Source of the DNA: Prevotella sp.
Lineage (GTDB): Bacteria > Bacteroidota > Bacteroidia > Bacteroidales > Dysgonomonadaceae
Assembly: GCA_031260865.1 (NCBI GenBank)
Contig: JAISKQ010000233.1
Span: 1-6,657, forward strand
Length of the DNA stretch: 6,657 bases
Reading direction: 5' to 3'
Part shown: one piece after another, positions 1-6,657 of the stretch
Position numbering within the stretch: position 1 is the stretch's first letter
How the letters are laid out: every line of letters starts with the position of its first letter
Made by a program: the position numbers and the translations under genes
Notes under the pieces: generated by a model
The model's database searches: none
The model's input: the letters and a program-made list of their open reading frames with translations, nothing else
Told to the model about the DNA's origin: nothing

Positions 1-61
1 GATTGATTTAGTTTAAAGCTTTCGAGGAATAAAGCTGAAGAACACTGATAAAGAATCAATC
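1..61 (+). promoter_or_regulatory. Nested inverted repeats in the leader of the operon
   Basis: GATTGATT at 1-8 is the exact reverse complement of AATCAATC at 54-61. Inside it, AGCTTT at 17-22 is the exact reverse complement of AAAGCT at 31-36, with an 8-base loop. Together they could form an outer stem enclosing a small hairpin, in RNA or as a DNA palindrome. There is no U-tract after the outer stem, so it does not look like an intrinsic terminator. The left arm begins at base 1, so the structure may continue outside the window. It could be part of a cis-regulatory RNA, an operator, or chance in AT-rich DNA. I could not match it to a known riboswitch family. Confidence 0.35.
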
Positions 62-79
62 TTAATGTGCCTGCGTCCG

Positions 80-87
80 TATGTTTG
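80..87 (+). promoter_or_regulatory. Possible Bacteroidota -7 promoter element
   Basis: TATGTTTG matches the Bacteroidota sigma-ABfr -7 consensus TAnnTTTG at every defined position. Transcription would start around 94-96, giving a 5' untranslated region of about 65 bases before the ATG at 159. No clear -33 TTG-type element lies at the expected distance upstream (around 54-61), so the call rests on one element. If it is the true promoter, the inverted repeats at 1-61 lie upstream of the transcript and could act as protein-binding DNA rather than as RNA. Confidence 0.35.
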
Positions 88-158
88 ATTTTTAGTCACT
101 CAATCTTCATTTCACTTATTTTTCGGTAAGCTATTTGATAATGTTCAATTAGCCTAAA

Positions 159-2183
159 ATGTTGTATAAAAGATTCAACGTATTCTTTTTTATCTGTTTA
201 TCGTCTCTACCTTTATTTGTATTTGCTCAAAACAAATTAGATAGTGTGCAACATCTTTCCGAGATTGTTGTTACGCAAAGCCGTATTTCCACGGAAGCCA
301 TACCTGTGCAAACCTTATCCGGCTCACTTCTTAACGATTTGAGTGTACACTCTGTCGCTGATGCCATGCGTTATTTTTCAGGAGTCCAGCTCAAAGATTA
401 TGGCGGGATTGGAGGATTGAAGACGGTCGATGTCCGCGGCATGGGAAGTCAGCATGTCGGTGTGTTTTATGATGGTATAGAGATTGGAAACCCTCAAAAT
501 GGAGTTGTGGATTTGGGACGCTATTCTCTTGACAATATGGAGGCGATTTCACTATATAACGGACAAAAAAGCGCCATATTCCAACCCGCTAAGGATTATG
601 CTTCCGCCAGTTCGATATATATGACCACAAAGACACCCGATTTTAGAGGCAACAAAAAACAGGACATTAAAACCACTTTCAAAACGGGAGCTTTCGACTT
701 GGTAAATCCGTCTATATTATGGAGTCAAGAACTGTCGGACAACGTTTCAGGTTCACTCAATGCTGAATATATCTATTCCTCCGGAAAATACAAGTTCAAA
801 CACAAAGTGGTAAATAAAACGGATAATCGTGGTGGATACGACACCACTGAAGTCCGAAAAAACGGGGATATACGAGTTTACCGCCTCGAACATGCCCTGT
901 TCGGCAAGATGGAAGGAGGAGACTGGAAAACAAAAGTTTATTTCTATAATTCCGAGCGTGGTTATCCGGGAGCAGATGTAAAAGAACCGGGGAAGTTTTC
1001 GCATGAAGACAGGCAATGGGACACAAATCTCTTTTTTCAAGCATCTCTCAAGAAAAAGATGTCATACGTTTACAGTACCTTATTCTCAGGTAAATACGCC
1101 TACGATTATATTCATTATGTGGCCGGAGATTATCCGGGTCCGGAATTGGATAACAAATACAAGCTGCATGAAGCATATCTTTCATCAGCCAATTTCTTCA
1201 ATATTTTGCCATTTTGGAACGCCAATGTTTCGACAGACTTTATGTGGAACAAAATGGATTCTAACATGAAAGAATTTATCTATCCACAGCGATATTCCGG
1301 ATGGGTTGCGGTGGCGACATCCTTCTATTTCGAGCGTGTCAAAATACAAGCAAGCCTGTTAGGTTCTTTTGTCCATGAAAATACGAAAGAGGAGAAACAG
1401 GATATTCAGCAAAATTGGGATAAATACACTCCTACACTGATCGCGTCATGGCAACCTTTTGAAAGCCATGATTTACACCTGCGTTTCTTTTATAAAAACA
1501 TATTCCGAATGCCTACATTCAGCGAGATGTATCTGGCTTATATGGGCAGTTTGTCGTCCCTCCTTGAACCCGAATACACAAAGCAATATAACGTGGGCAT
1601 AACGTATGCGAAGACAATAAAGCGTTCATTAAATATAGGCGCGCAAGTTGATGTTTATCACAATAAGATAACGAATAAATTAATGGCGATTCCCGGAGGC
1701 GTCAATTTCAGGTGGACGATGAAAAACCTCGGTTTAGTACAGATAAGAGGGATAGACGTGGCTTTAAATGGCGATACTCAAATAGGGACGAATACGGTAT
1801 TGACTGCCCGATTGAATTATACATACCAAAAGGCGCGGGACTGTTCCGATTCGGGAGAACCATCCACTTACAAAGGACAAATCGCGTATATTCCATGGCA
1901 TAGCGGATCAGCCATCGTGGGTGCAAAATATAAAACGTGGAATCTGAACTATAGCTTTATTTATACTGGCAAACGCTATGACGGCAGCGCGAATATTCCC
2001 GAAAACCGCATAAAGGAATGGTACACACATGACCTCTCTTTGAGCAAATCATTGTATTGGATGAGTACGGATTTGCGGCTGACGACCGAGATTAATAATC
2101 TCTTTAATCAGCAATACGATGTTATTCTGAATTATCCCATGCCCGGAACCAATTTTAAATTTATAATAAATATAACTATTTAA
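159..2183 (+). CDS. btuB: TonB-dependent outer-membrane receptor, BtuB-like
   Basis: This is a 22-strand-type outer-membrane barrel that imports a scarce ligand using TonB-ExbBD energy. A Sec signal peptide ends near A23 (VFA|QN). A TonB-box-like stretch, LSEIVVTQ, lies at about 33-40. The plug domain spans roughly 44-160, with typical motifs such as VDVRGMG and FYDGIEIGNPQNG. The barrel fills the rest and contains the family hallmarks FRMPTFSEMYL and NNLFNQQYDV, with YPMPG near the C-terminus. At 674 residues it has BtuB or siderophore-receptor length. It lacks the N-terminal carboxypeptidase-like domain of SusC proteins, and no SusD gene follows. The start is the only suitable ATG: one at 141 reaches a stop after three codons. 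No Shine-Dalgarno is seen, as usual in this phylum. The receptor assignment is firm. The cobamide substrate, and so the symbol, is inferred from the BtuG-like gene 24 bases downstream; other substrates remain possible. Confidence 0.9.
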   Translation: MLYKRFNVFFFICLSSLPLFVFAQNKLDSVQHLSEIVVTQSRISTEAIPVQTLSGSLLNDLSVHSVADAMRYFSGVQLKDYGGIGGLKTVDVRGMGSQHVGVFYDGIEIGNPQNGVVDLGRYSLDNMEAISLYNGQKSAIFQPAKDYASASSIYMTTKTPDFRGNKKQDIKTTFKTGAFDLVNPSILWSQELSDNVSGSLNAEYIYSSGKYKFKHKVVNKTDNRGGYDTTEVRKNGDIRVYRLEHALFGKMEGGDWKTKVYFYNSERGYPGADVKEPGKFSHEDRQWDTNLFFQASLKKKMSYVYSTLFSGKYAYDYIHYVAGDYPGPELDNKYKLHEAYLSSANFFNILPFWNANVSTDFMWNKMDSNMKEFIYPQRYSGWVAVATSFYFERVKIQASLLGSFVHENTKEEKQDIQQNWDKYTPTLIASWQPFESHDLHLRFFYKNIFRMPTFSEMYLAYMGSLSSLLEPEYTKQYNVGITYAKTIKRSLNIGAQVDVYHNKITNKLMAIPGGVNFRWTMKNLGLVQIRGIDVALNGDTQIGTNTVLTARLNYTYQKARDCSDSGEPSTYKGQIAYIPWHSGSAIVGAKYKTWNLNYSFIYTGKRYDGSANIPENRIKEWYTHDLSLSKSLYWMSTDLRLTTEINNLFNQQYDVILNYPMPGTNFKFIINITI

Positions 2184-2191
2184 AAACCAAT

Positions 2192-2215
2192 AATTAATTA
2201 CATAAAAATGAGAAA
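2192..2215 (+). promoter_or_regulatory. Translation-start leader of gene 2, shared with gene 3
   Basis: AATTAATTACA at 2192-2202 is followed by five bases and then ATGAGAAA, the start of gene 2. The same 11-mer, spacing and first eight coding bases recur before gene 3. There is no GGAGG-like sequence. AT-rich, unstructured leaders usually set translation efficiency in Bacteroidota, so this is best read as the ribosome-loading region, and it supports the ATG at 2208. Confidence 0.5.
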
Positions 2216-3389
2216 GTTGAAATTATTTGTAATACTGCTGTTCCTGTCTTTTACAATAGCGGCAGGAATCTCATCTTGTAGAAGTGATGAAGATGAAATT
2301 ATTCCTCCTACCGAAACCGAGGTAACTCCGGGAGAAGATGGTTTCGTCAAGGGCTTCTTCTTATTGAACGAAGCGAATATGGGAAGCAATAAAGCGTCTT
2401 TAGATTACTTCGATTATGAGTCCGGAAAATATTTCAAGAATATTTATCCTATAATCAATCCGAGTGTTGTGAAGGAATTGGGTGATGTGGGAAATGATAT
2501 TCAAATTTATGGAAATAAGTTATACGCGGTTATCAATGTATCGGGTTATGTAGAGGTAATGAATAAGATTACCGGAAAACATGAGAATGAGATTGTTGTG
2601 AAAAATTGCCGGTATATTACTTTCAACAAAGGGTATGCCTATATCAGCTCGTACGATTCGGAAGTCAAAATCACGCCGGATGCTCCTATCGGTTGTGTGG
2701 TAAAGGTTGATACAACGACAATGAAAGAAGTAGGCAGATGCTTTGTAGGATACCAGCCGGAGCAAATGGTCATAAGGGATAACAAACTCTATGTCGCCAA
2801 TTCGGGGGGATACCGTGTGCCGGACTATGATAACACCATATCGGTAATAGACTTGAACACATTTACGGAAACAAAGAAAATTACCGTAGCTATAAACTTG
2901 CACAGCATGACGTTGGATAGCAGCGATAACATATATGTCAGCTCACGTGGAGATTATAAGAATATAAAATCGAACACCTACATTCTTGGCAAGAACGACT
3001 TGGTAACCAAAACCCTAAATCAGCCATGTAGTCAGATGACGGTATGCGGTGACTCCATATATATGCTGAGTGTGGAATGGAATCATATAACTGAAAGCAA
3101 TGCTGTATCGTATGCCATTGTGGATACAAAAACTCAAAATGTGGTTTCCCGAAACTTTATTACGGACGGAACGGATAAAAAAATAAAAGTTCCCTATGGC
3201 CTTGCCATAAATCCGAAGACAAGAGAAATATTCGTTACAGACGCCAAAGACTACGTGAGTCCCGGTACATTGTATTGCTTTACCCCTCAGGGTAAGAAAA
3301 AATGGGAGGTGACTACCGGCGATATACCTGCGCACATTGTTTTTACACAGACACGATTCGAAAATACAAATATTCTAAAAGAAAACTAA
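2208..3389 (+). CDS. btuG: Surface lipoprotein, YncE/DUF5074-type beta-propeller, BtuG-like
   Basis: This is probably the surface ligand-capture partner of the receptor encoded just upstream. The signal peptide ends in a lipobox, ISSC, with lipidated C24. It is followed by RSDEDE, an acidic surface-export signal, and a Pro/Thr/Glu-rich linker (about 32-46). Residues 48-380 are built from repeating propeller blades: DVGNDIQIYGNKLYAVIN (93-110), PEQMVIRDNKLYVANSGG (184-201), NTISVIDLNTFTETKKI (209-225), MTLDSSDNIYVSSRGDY (234-250), PYGLAINPKTREIFVTDAKDY (329-349, split here as PYGLAINPKT and REIFVTDAKDY). This pattern matches DUF5074 proteins, including BtuG, which binds cobalamin tightly and caps BtuB in Bacteroides. 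The mature part holds six cysteines besides C24 (134, 163, 178, 274, 280, 357). The propeller and lipoprotein calls are strong. Cobamide binding is inferred from the family resemblance and the receptor neighbour; related propellers may bind other ligands. Confidence 0.85.
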   Translation: MRKLKLFVILLFLSFTIAAGISSCRSDEDEIIPPTETEVTPGEDGFVKGFFLLNEANMGSNKASLDYFDYESGKYFKNIYPIINPSVVKELGDVGNDIQIYGNKLYAVINVSGYVEVMNKITGKHENEIVVKNCRYITFNKGYAYISSYDSEVKITPDAPIGCVVKVDTTTMKEVGRCFVGYQPEQMVIRDNKLYVANSGGYRVPDYDNTISVIDLNTFTETKKITVAINLHSMTLDSSDNIYVSSRGDYKNIKSNTYILGKNDLVTKTLNQPCSQMTVCGDSIYMLSVEWNHITESNAVSYAIVDTKTQNVVSRNFITDGTDKKIKVPYGLAINPKTREIFVTDAKDYVSPGTLYCFTPQGKKKWEVTTGDIPAHIVFTQTRFENTNILKEN

Positions 3390-3394
3390 TTATC

Positions 3395-3418
3395 AATTAA
3401 TTACAATGCAATGAGAAA
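3395..3418 (+). promoter_or_regulatory. Translation-start leader of gene 3, copy of the gene 2 leader
   Basis: AATTAATTACA at 3395-3405, then five bases, then ATGAGAAA. It is identical to the gene 2 leader except for the five-base spacer (ATGCA here, TAAAA there). A second ATG at 3406 is out of frame and meets a stop after two codons, so the start is taken at 3411, where the lipoprotein signal peptide begins. Confidence 0.5.
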
Positions 3419-5102
3419 TTTTAAACAATTAGCCTTTTTATTTCTGTCGCTTTGCTTAATTACCATGTTCGCGTCATGTTCCGATGATGAGAATAATGGA
3501 TTAACAGGCAAACCTACAGTTGAATTTGAAATGAGCGAGTACAAAGTGAAAGTTGGAAAAGACATCACTCTGGAAGCGAAGGTGGAGAATGCCGTCAAAC
3601 CTATTTATTCATGGAAACTGAATGGTAAGATTATTTCTATTAATGAAAGCCTCGTCTTTGATGGAGAGGCTGTTGGCGAGTATTTTATAACACTGCGTGT
3701 AGATGCCGAAAATGGCGCTGCCGAAGCACAAGTAAAAGTTTCCGTATTGGATAAATTACCGCCCGAAATAACAATGCCTTCGGCTTTAGTCGCCTACTCG
3801 GGAGAAGACACCGAATTTACGGCGGAAGTATTGTATGCGGAAGACGATGCTACTTATCTATGGCGTTTGAATGGACAGGTAGTAAGTGAAACCAATTCTT
3901 ATGTTTTTAAAGAAACGGCAATAGGGCCACAGTCTCTTACCTTGAGAGTGACCAATGAAGACGGCGTTGATCTGAAGACTTTTACTGTAAATGTATTACC
4001 GCCTGCTATTCCTGAGTTGTTCTTTGATGATGGACATTACCGGGTAGCGTCCAATATCGCCGAATTGAGAAAGATGACTGTTCCATTTGGCAAAAGTCTT
4101 GTCTTAGCTCCGGTAATATGCAATATTAAAAACCCTTCCTCTTTTACATGGACAGTCAATGGAACTGTACAAAGTTCAACCATCGATATATTGACTTTTA
4201 CTCCTACGGCAAAAGGTACATATCGGGTTATAGTAAAAGAAAACAGTACATCCGCGACCGCGGAAGTAGAGGTTACTTGTACCGAACCCGAAGGGACATA
4301 TTTCCGCCCTGTGTCAAACGCGAGTAAAGCCACCGCTGCTACCGCTTTTGACTTTATACCCGCACCCGGACAGTTCATTGATTACCAAATAGGAACTACT
4401 AAAGCACAAGCTTTACAGAAACTTCAGACATCATTGAACGCTGGCGGCGTTCAATATATCGGAGCCTATGGCGGTTATTGGATTGTCGGTTTCGACCATA
4501 GTGTGGAAAATGTAGAAGGAAAAGCCGATCTGGCAATAAGTGGAAATGCTTTCCCGGGATGGTCTGAACCCGGTATTGTATGGGTTATGCAAGATGAAAA
4601 CGGTAATGGGCTACCCGATGACACATGGTATGAATTAGCCGGTAGTGAAGCCAATAAGGCCGAAACCAAAACACGCTACGCCCTCACTTACTATAAACCG
4701 AAATCAAGCGGTTCGAATGTATTGTGGACTGATAATTTGGGACAAAGCGGCTCTGTCGATTATATCGGCTCTCATACCCAGGCGTATTATTACCCGATGT
4801 TTGTGTTAGAAGATAAGTACACGGTGGTTGGCACTTGCCTCGGCGCGAAAATCGGCGTTGAAGGAGGTATTGAAACGACCAAGGATTACCCATGGGGATA
4901 CGTGGATAATTACAATACCGATCCGGCTCATCCGGCTAGTCAGTTCTTTATAGAGGATGCGATGGACGCGGCAGGTAACCCCGTTAAATTAAAATACATT
5001 GATTTTGTAAAAGTGCATACAGGAGCAGTCGGAAAAGGCGCCGCGGTAGGTGAAATATCAACAGAACCCGGAATACCAACCGATATGAATTTCAAAAAAT
5101 AA
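3411..5102 (+). CDS. Surface lipoprotein with three PKD-like domains and a conserved C-terminal domain
   Basis: The function is unknown; it is probably an accessory surface component of the uptake operon. The signal peptide ends with lipobox FASC (C23), followed by SDDEN, a near-perfect Bacteroidota surface-export signal. Three PKD-like Ig-fold modules follow at about 34-113, 117-197 and 206-290. Each carries the W-x-x-NG core (YSWKLNG at 66, YLWRLNG at 149, FTWTVNG at 246). They probably act as a stalk. Residues about 298-560 form a distinct domain with GGYWIVGFDH, SEPGIVWV and the loop DENGNGLPDD (395-404) followed by WYELAGSE. That loop spaces Asp, Asn and Asp like a calcium-binding loop. 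From memory, this C-terminal type recurs in Bacteroides 'cell surface proteins' encoded near DUF5074 propellers. The gene starts 21 bases after gene 2 and ends 16 bases before gene 4. It could bind ligand, a partner lipoprotein or glycan. Confidence 0.85.
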   Translation: MRNFKQLAFLFLSLCLITMFASCSDDENNGLTGKPTVEFEMSEYKVKVGKDITLEAKVENAVKPIYSWKLNGKIISINESLVFDGEAVGEYFITLRVDAENGAAEAQVKVSVLDKLPPEITMPSALVAYSGEDTEFTAEVLYAEDDATYLWRLNGQVVSETNSYVFKETAIGPQSLTLRVTNEDGVDLKTFTVNVLPPAIPELFFDDGHYRVASNIAELRKMTVPFGKSLVLAPVICNIKNPSSFTWTVNGTVQSSTIDILTFTPTAKGTYRVIVKENSTSATAEVEVTCTEPEGTYFRPVSNASKATAATAFDFIPAPGQFIDYQIGTTKAQALQKLQTSLNAGGVQYIGAYGGYWIVGFDHSVENVEGKADLAISGNAFPGWSEPGIVWVMQDENGNGLPDDTWYELAGSEANKAETKTRYALTYYKPKSSGSNVLWTDNLGQSGSVDYIGSHTQAYYYPMFVLEDKYTVVGTCLGAKIGVEGGIETTKDYPWGYVDNYNTDPAHPASQFFIEDAMDAAGNPVKLKYIDFVKVHTGAVGKGAAVGEISTEPGIPTDMNFKK

Positions 5103-5118
5103 AACAGAAAAATAAGAT

Positions 5119-6657
5119 ATGAGAACAATATATAAGAATATTTACTTTTTTATGCTGGCAAGTGTCTTCCTGTTTGCCGCGTGCGACAGTGATGATCCGT
5201 TTGCCGGAAAGGATAACTACATTACATCCTTTAGTCTGAAACAAGATGGTAAAGTTATCAACGCGACTATAACAGACGATGTTATCACAATAAAAGTTCC
5301 TGACGGCACATCGCTGAACGGAGCGGTGGCAACCGTGACTTTGAGCGAGAATGCCCGGATTTATCCCGATCCGGCGACTATTACAGAATGGGATGATGAT
5401 ATATTATTTGCGGTAACCTCATATAGTGGCTCGCAGGTAAAGTATAAATATACGGTTGACCGCAATAGTATCGACCGTAAAGGCACAGTTCTTCTCGAAA
5501 CTCAGGAAGATGTCGATGCTTTCGGCGAGTCTGACATAACCGCTATCGGCGGTAATCTTATTATCGGGCGTACTGCCGGCGCAGATTCTATCCGTACATT
5601 AGCTCCCTTATCCCGATTGAAACGGATCGAATATTCCCTTATTATCTATCCGACTTACGCGGCTGAGGATTTCTCGGGCTTGGAGAATCTGGAAACAGTA
5701 GGCGATGCCATACAAATAGAATCAGTAAAGAATGTAACCGGATTTTCTTTTCAGAAGCTGAAAACAGCGGGAAGTATATATATCAAAAACACACAGATCC
5801 TTACGGCTGAGTTTCCTCAATTGACTTCTGTCACAAAAGGATTCACATTAGATTGTCCTCTGAAAGCGGTAAGTTTGCCAAAACTTAAAACGGTAGGCGA
5901 GGCGCTCACTTTCAATACGGCGAACGGTTCGATGGCAATGCTTCCTAAACTTACCCTGCCTGTTTTGGAGAATGCCGGCAAATTAGCCGTCTCCTTTTTT
6001 AAGAGTACGCCAAAGGTTGATTTTCCGAAGTTAAAAACGGTTGGAGATATGTCATTTAACCAAATGTCCCTTTTGGCATTTATCAATTGTCCGAAGTTGG
6101 AAACTGTAACGGGAACATTAACTATCCCGTCAGGAATGGCGTTGGCTGAAGTTGGATTCCCCGCGCTTACCGAAGCGAAGAATATGTCTATTGATGGAAA
6201 AACCATAAAAGTGTTTGACTTTCCTAAGCTGAAAACGATCAAGGGGAATTTAATCCTCCAGAATGTTCCTGTCAATGGGGTCGCGGACGGTTTTCCCGCC
6301 TTAACCGCTATCGAAGGAGAACTTCAACTGAGGGAACTTCCGAATATGGTTTCTTTCACTCATTCCCCCGTATTAAAAAAGATAGGTAAACTTTCTTTAT
6401 ATAACCGCACTACGTTAGCGTTGAAGACTGCGAATATAAAAGGTCTGCAAGTAGGAGAACTGGCTTTACAGTCCGCCGCGGTAGTGATAAATATTATCGG
6501 CGACGAGGAATTTAAGGGTACGTTGACGATTGACCCGCAAAGTTTCCCGAATACGGTTACACAGGCTCTTCCAACCCTTACCGGATTTAGTACCGTTGAC
6601 TCATTGTCTTTTACTACTTCGTTCTCGTATATCACAAATGTCAATCTTACCGGTATT
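5119..6657 (+). CDS. Surface lipoprotein with DUF5018-like domain and leucine-rich L-domain-like repeats, 3' end outside window
   Basis: The reading frame is open for 513 codons from the ATG at 5119 to the window edge, with no stop, so the protein is longer than seen. The signal peptide ends in lipobox FAAC (C22), then DSDDP, a surface-export signal. Residues about 34-113 (starting ITSFSLKQDGKVI, with IKVPDGTSLNGAVATVTLS split as IKVPDG and TSLNGAVATVTLS) resemble the DUF5018/BACON-like Ig-fold domains of Bacteroidota lipoproteins. From about 122 the sequence becomes a beta-helical, leucine-rich array similar to receptor L-domains, with repeated FPKLKTVG-type units. The last 60 visible residues lose the motif, suggesting a further domain. 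It starts 16 bases after gene 3, so it is likely co-transcribed. Its role is unknown: possible ligand or partner binding in the uptake complex, or adhesion. Some B12 loci encode additional B12-binding lipoproteins such as BtuH, but I cannot show that this is one. Confidence 0.88.
   Translation, partial: MRTIYKNIYFFMLASVFLFAACDSDDPFAGKDNYITSFSLKQDGKVINATITDDVITIKVPDGTSLNGAVATVTLSENARIYPDPATITEWDDDILFAVTSYSGSQVKYKYTVDRNSIDRKGTVLLETQEDVDAFGESDITAIGGNLIIGRTAGADSIRTLAPLSRLKRIEYSLIIYPTYAAEDFSGLENLETVGDAIQIESVKNVTGFSFQKLKTAGSIYIKNTQILTAEFPQLTSVTKGFTLDCPLKAVSLPKLKTVGEALTFNTANGSMAMLPKLTLPVLENAGKLAVSFFKSTPKVDFPKLKTVGDMSFNQMSLLAFINCPKLETVTGTLTIPSGMALAEVGFPALTEAKNMSIDGKTIKVFDFPKLKTIKGNLILQNVPVNGVADGFPALTAIEGELQLRELPNMVSFTHSPVLKKIGKLSLYNRTTLALKTANIKGLQVGELALQSAAVVINIIGDEEFKGTLTIDPQSFPNTVTQALPTLTGFSTVDSLSFTTSFSYITNVNLTGI
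5749..6399 (+). repeat. Tandem leucine-rich protein repeats within gene 4
   Basis: About ten units of roughly 21-28 residues share the pattern F/L/C-P-x-L-x-x-h-x-G followed by a short beta strand. Examples are FQKLKTAG (211), FPQLTSVTKG (232), LPKLKTVG (253), LPVLENAG (280), FPKLKTVG (302), CPKLETVTG (324), FPALTEAK (347), FPKLKTIKG (368), FPALTAIEG (392) and SPVLKKIG (416). At DNA level the copies differ at many synonymous sites (for example ccgaagttaaaaacggtt against cctaagctgaaaacgatc), so they are old repeats kept by protein selection, not a recent expansion. The spacing fits one turn of a beta-solenoid. Confidence 0.75.

Noticed and set aside
37..104. Cobalamin or TPP riboswitch core (CTGAAGAACACTGATA, CCTGCG, AGTCAC)
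   Set aside because: Only short partial matches in the wrong arrangement. The conserved B12-box and the TPP CTGAGA/ACCTGA pair are absent, and the full multi-stem architecture does not fit the available bases.
130..153. GCTA/TAGC hairpin just before the first start codon
   Set aside because: Only four base pairs with a 16-base loop, which is expected by chance in this AT-rich stretch.
159..3389. SusC/SusD-type polysaccharide utilisation pair
   Set aside because: The receptor lacks the N-terminal carboxypeptidase-like extension and has about two-thirds the length of SusC proteins. The next gene is a beta-propeller, not an alpha-helical SusD protein, and no glycoside hydrolase is present.
3406..3414. 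Alternative start ATG at 3406 for gene 3
   Set aside because: It is out of frame with the lipoprotein and meets TGA after two codons.
4037..4378. 113-codon minus-strand frame inside gene 3
   Set aside because: It is a shadow of the third PKD-like domain region. It has no upstream start signal and no recognisable family.
5749..6399. DNA-level tandem repeat or CRISPR-like array
   Set aside because: Units vary in length and differ at many third codon positions. The periodicity belongs to the protein, not the DNA.
5817..6644. Long open frames on the minus strand (5817-6275 and 6360-6644)
   Set aside because: They lie wholly inside gene 4, whose + frame is open for 513 codons with a lipoprotein signal and clear repeats. 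The minus-strand proteins mirror the repeats and show no recognisable domain or start context.

Overview
The window looks like chromosomal DNA from a member of the Bacteroidota, most likely Bacteroidales. Several features support this. The genes start without Shine-Dalgarno sequences and have AT-rich leaders. There is a TonB-dependent outer-membrane receptor. Three consecutive lipoproteins carry acidic residues right after the lipobox cysteine (RSDEDE, SDDEN, DSDDP), which is the Bacteroidota surface-export signal. The domain types (DUF5074-like propeller, PKD-like lipoprotein, DUF5018-like domain) are typical of the group. Genus cannot be decided from the sequence.

Layout: positions 1-158 are a non-coding leader with nested inverted repeats and one match to the Bacteroidota -7 promoter element. 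Four genes then follow on the + strand, separated by only 24, 21 and 16 bases with no terminator between them, so they read as one operon. They are (1) a 674-aa TonB-dependent receptor of the BtuB type, lacking the extra N-terminal domain of SusC proteins; (2) a 393-aa surface lipoprotein that is a YncE/DUF5074 beta-propeller resembling BtuG; (3) a 563-aa surface lipoprotein with three PKD-like Ig-fold domains and a C-terminal domain containing a calcium-loop-like motif; and (4) a surface lipoprotein with a DUF5018-like domain followed by about ten leucine-rich, receptor-L-like repeats. Gene 4 is open for 513 codons and runs off the right edge of the window.

Working model: genes 1 and 2 form a lid-and-barrel uptake pair in which the propeller captures a ligand on the cell surface and hands it to the TonB-driven barrel. 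By analogy with characterised Bacteroides BtuB-BtuG pairs the ligand is probably vitamin B12 or another cobamide. Genes 3 and 4 would be accessory surface proteins of the same complex, and their functions are not established by the sequence. No recognisable cobalamin riboswitch is visible in the 158 bases before gene 1, which leaves regulation and substrate open. The least explained parts are the C-terminal domain of gene 3, the repeat protein of gene 4 and the structured leader.
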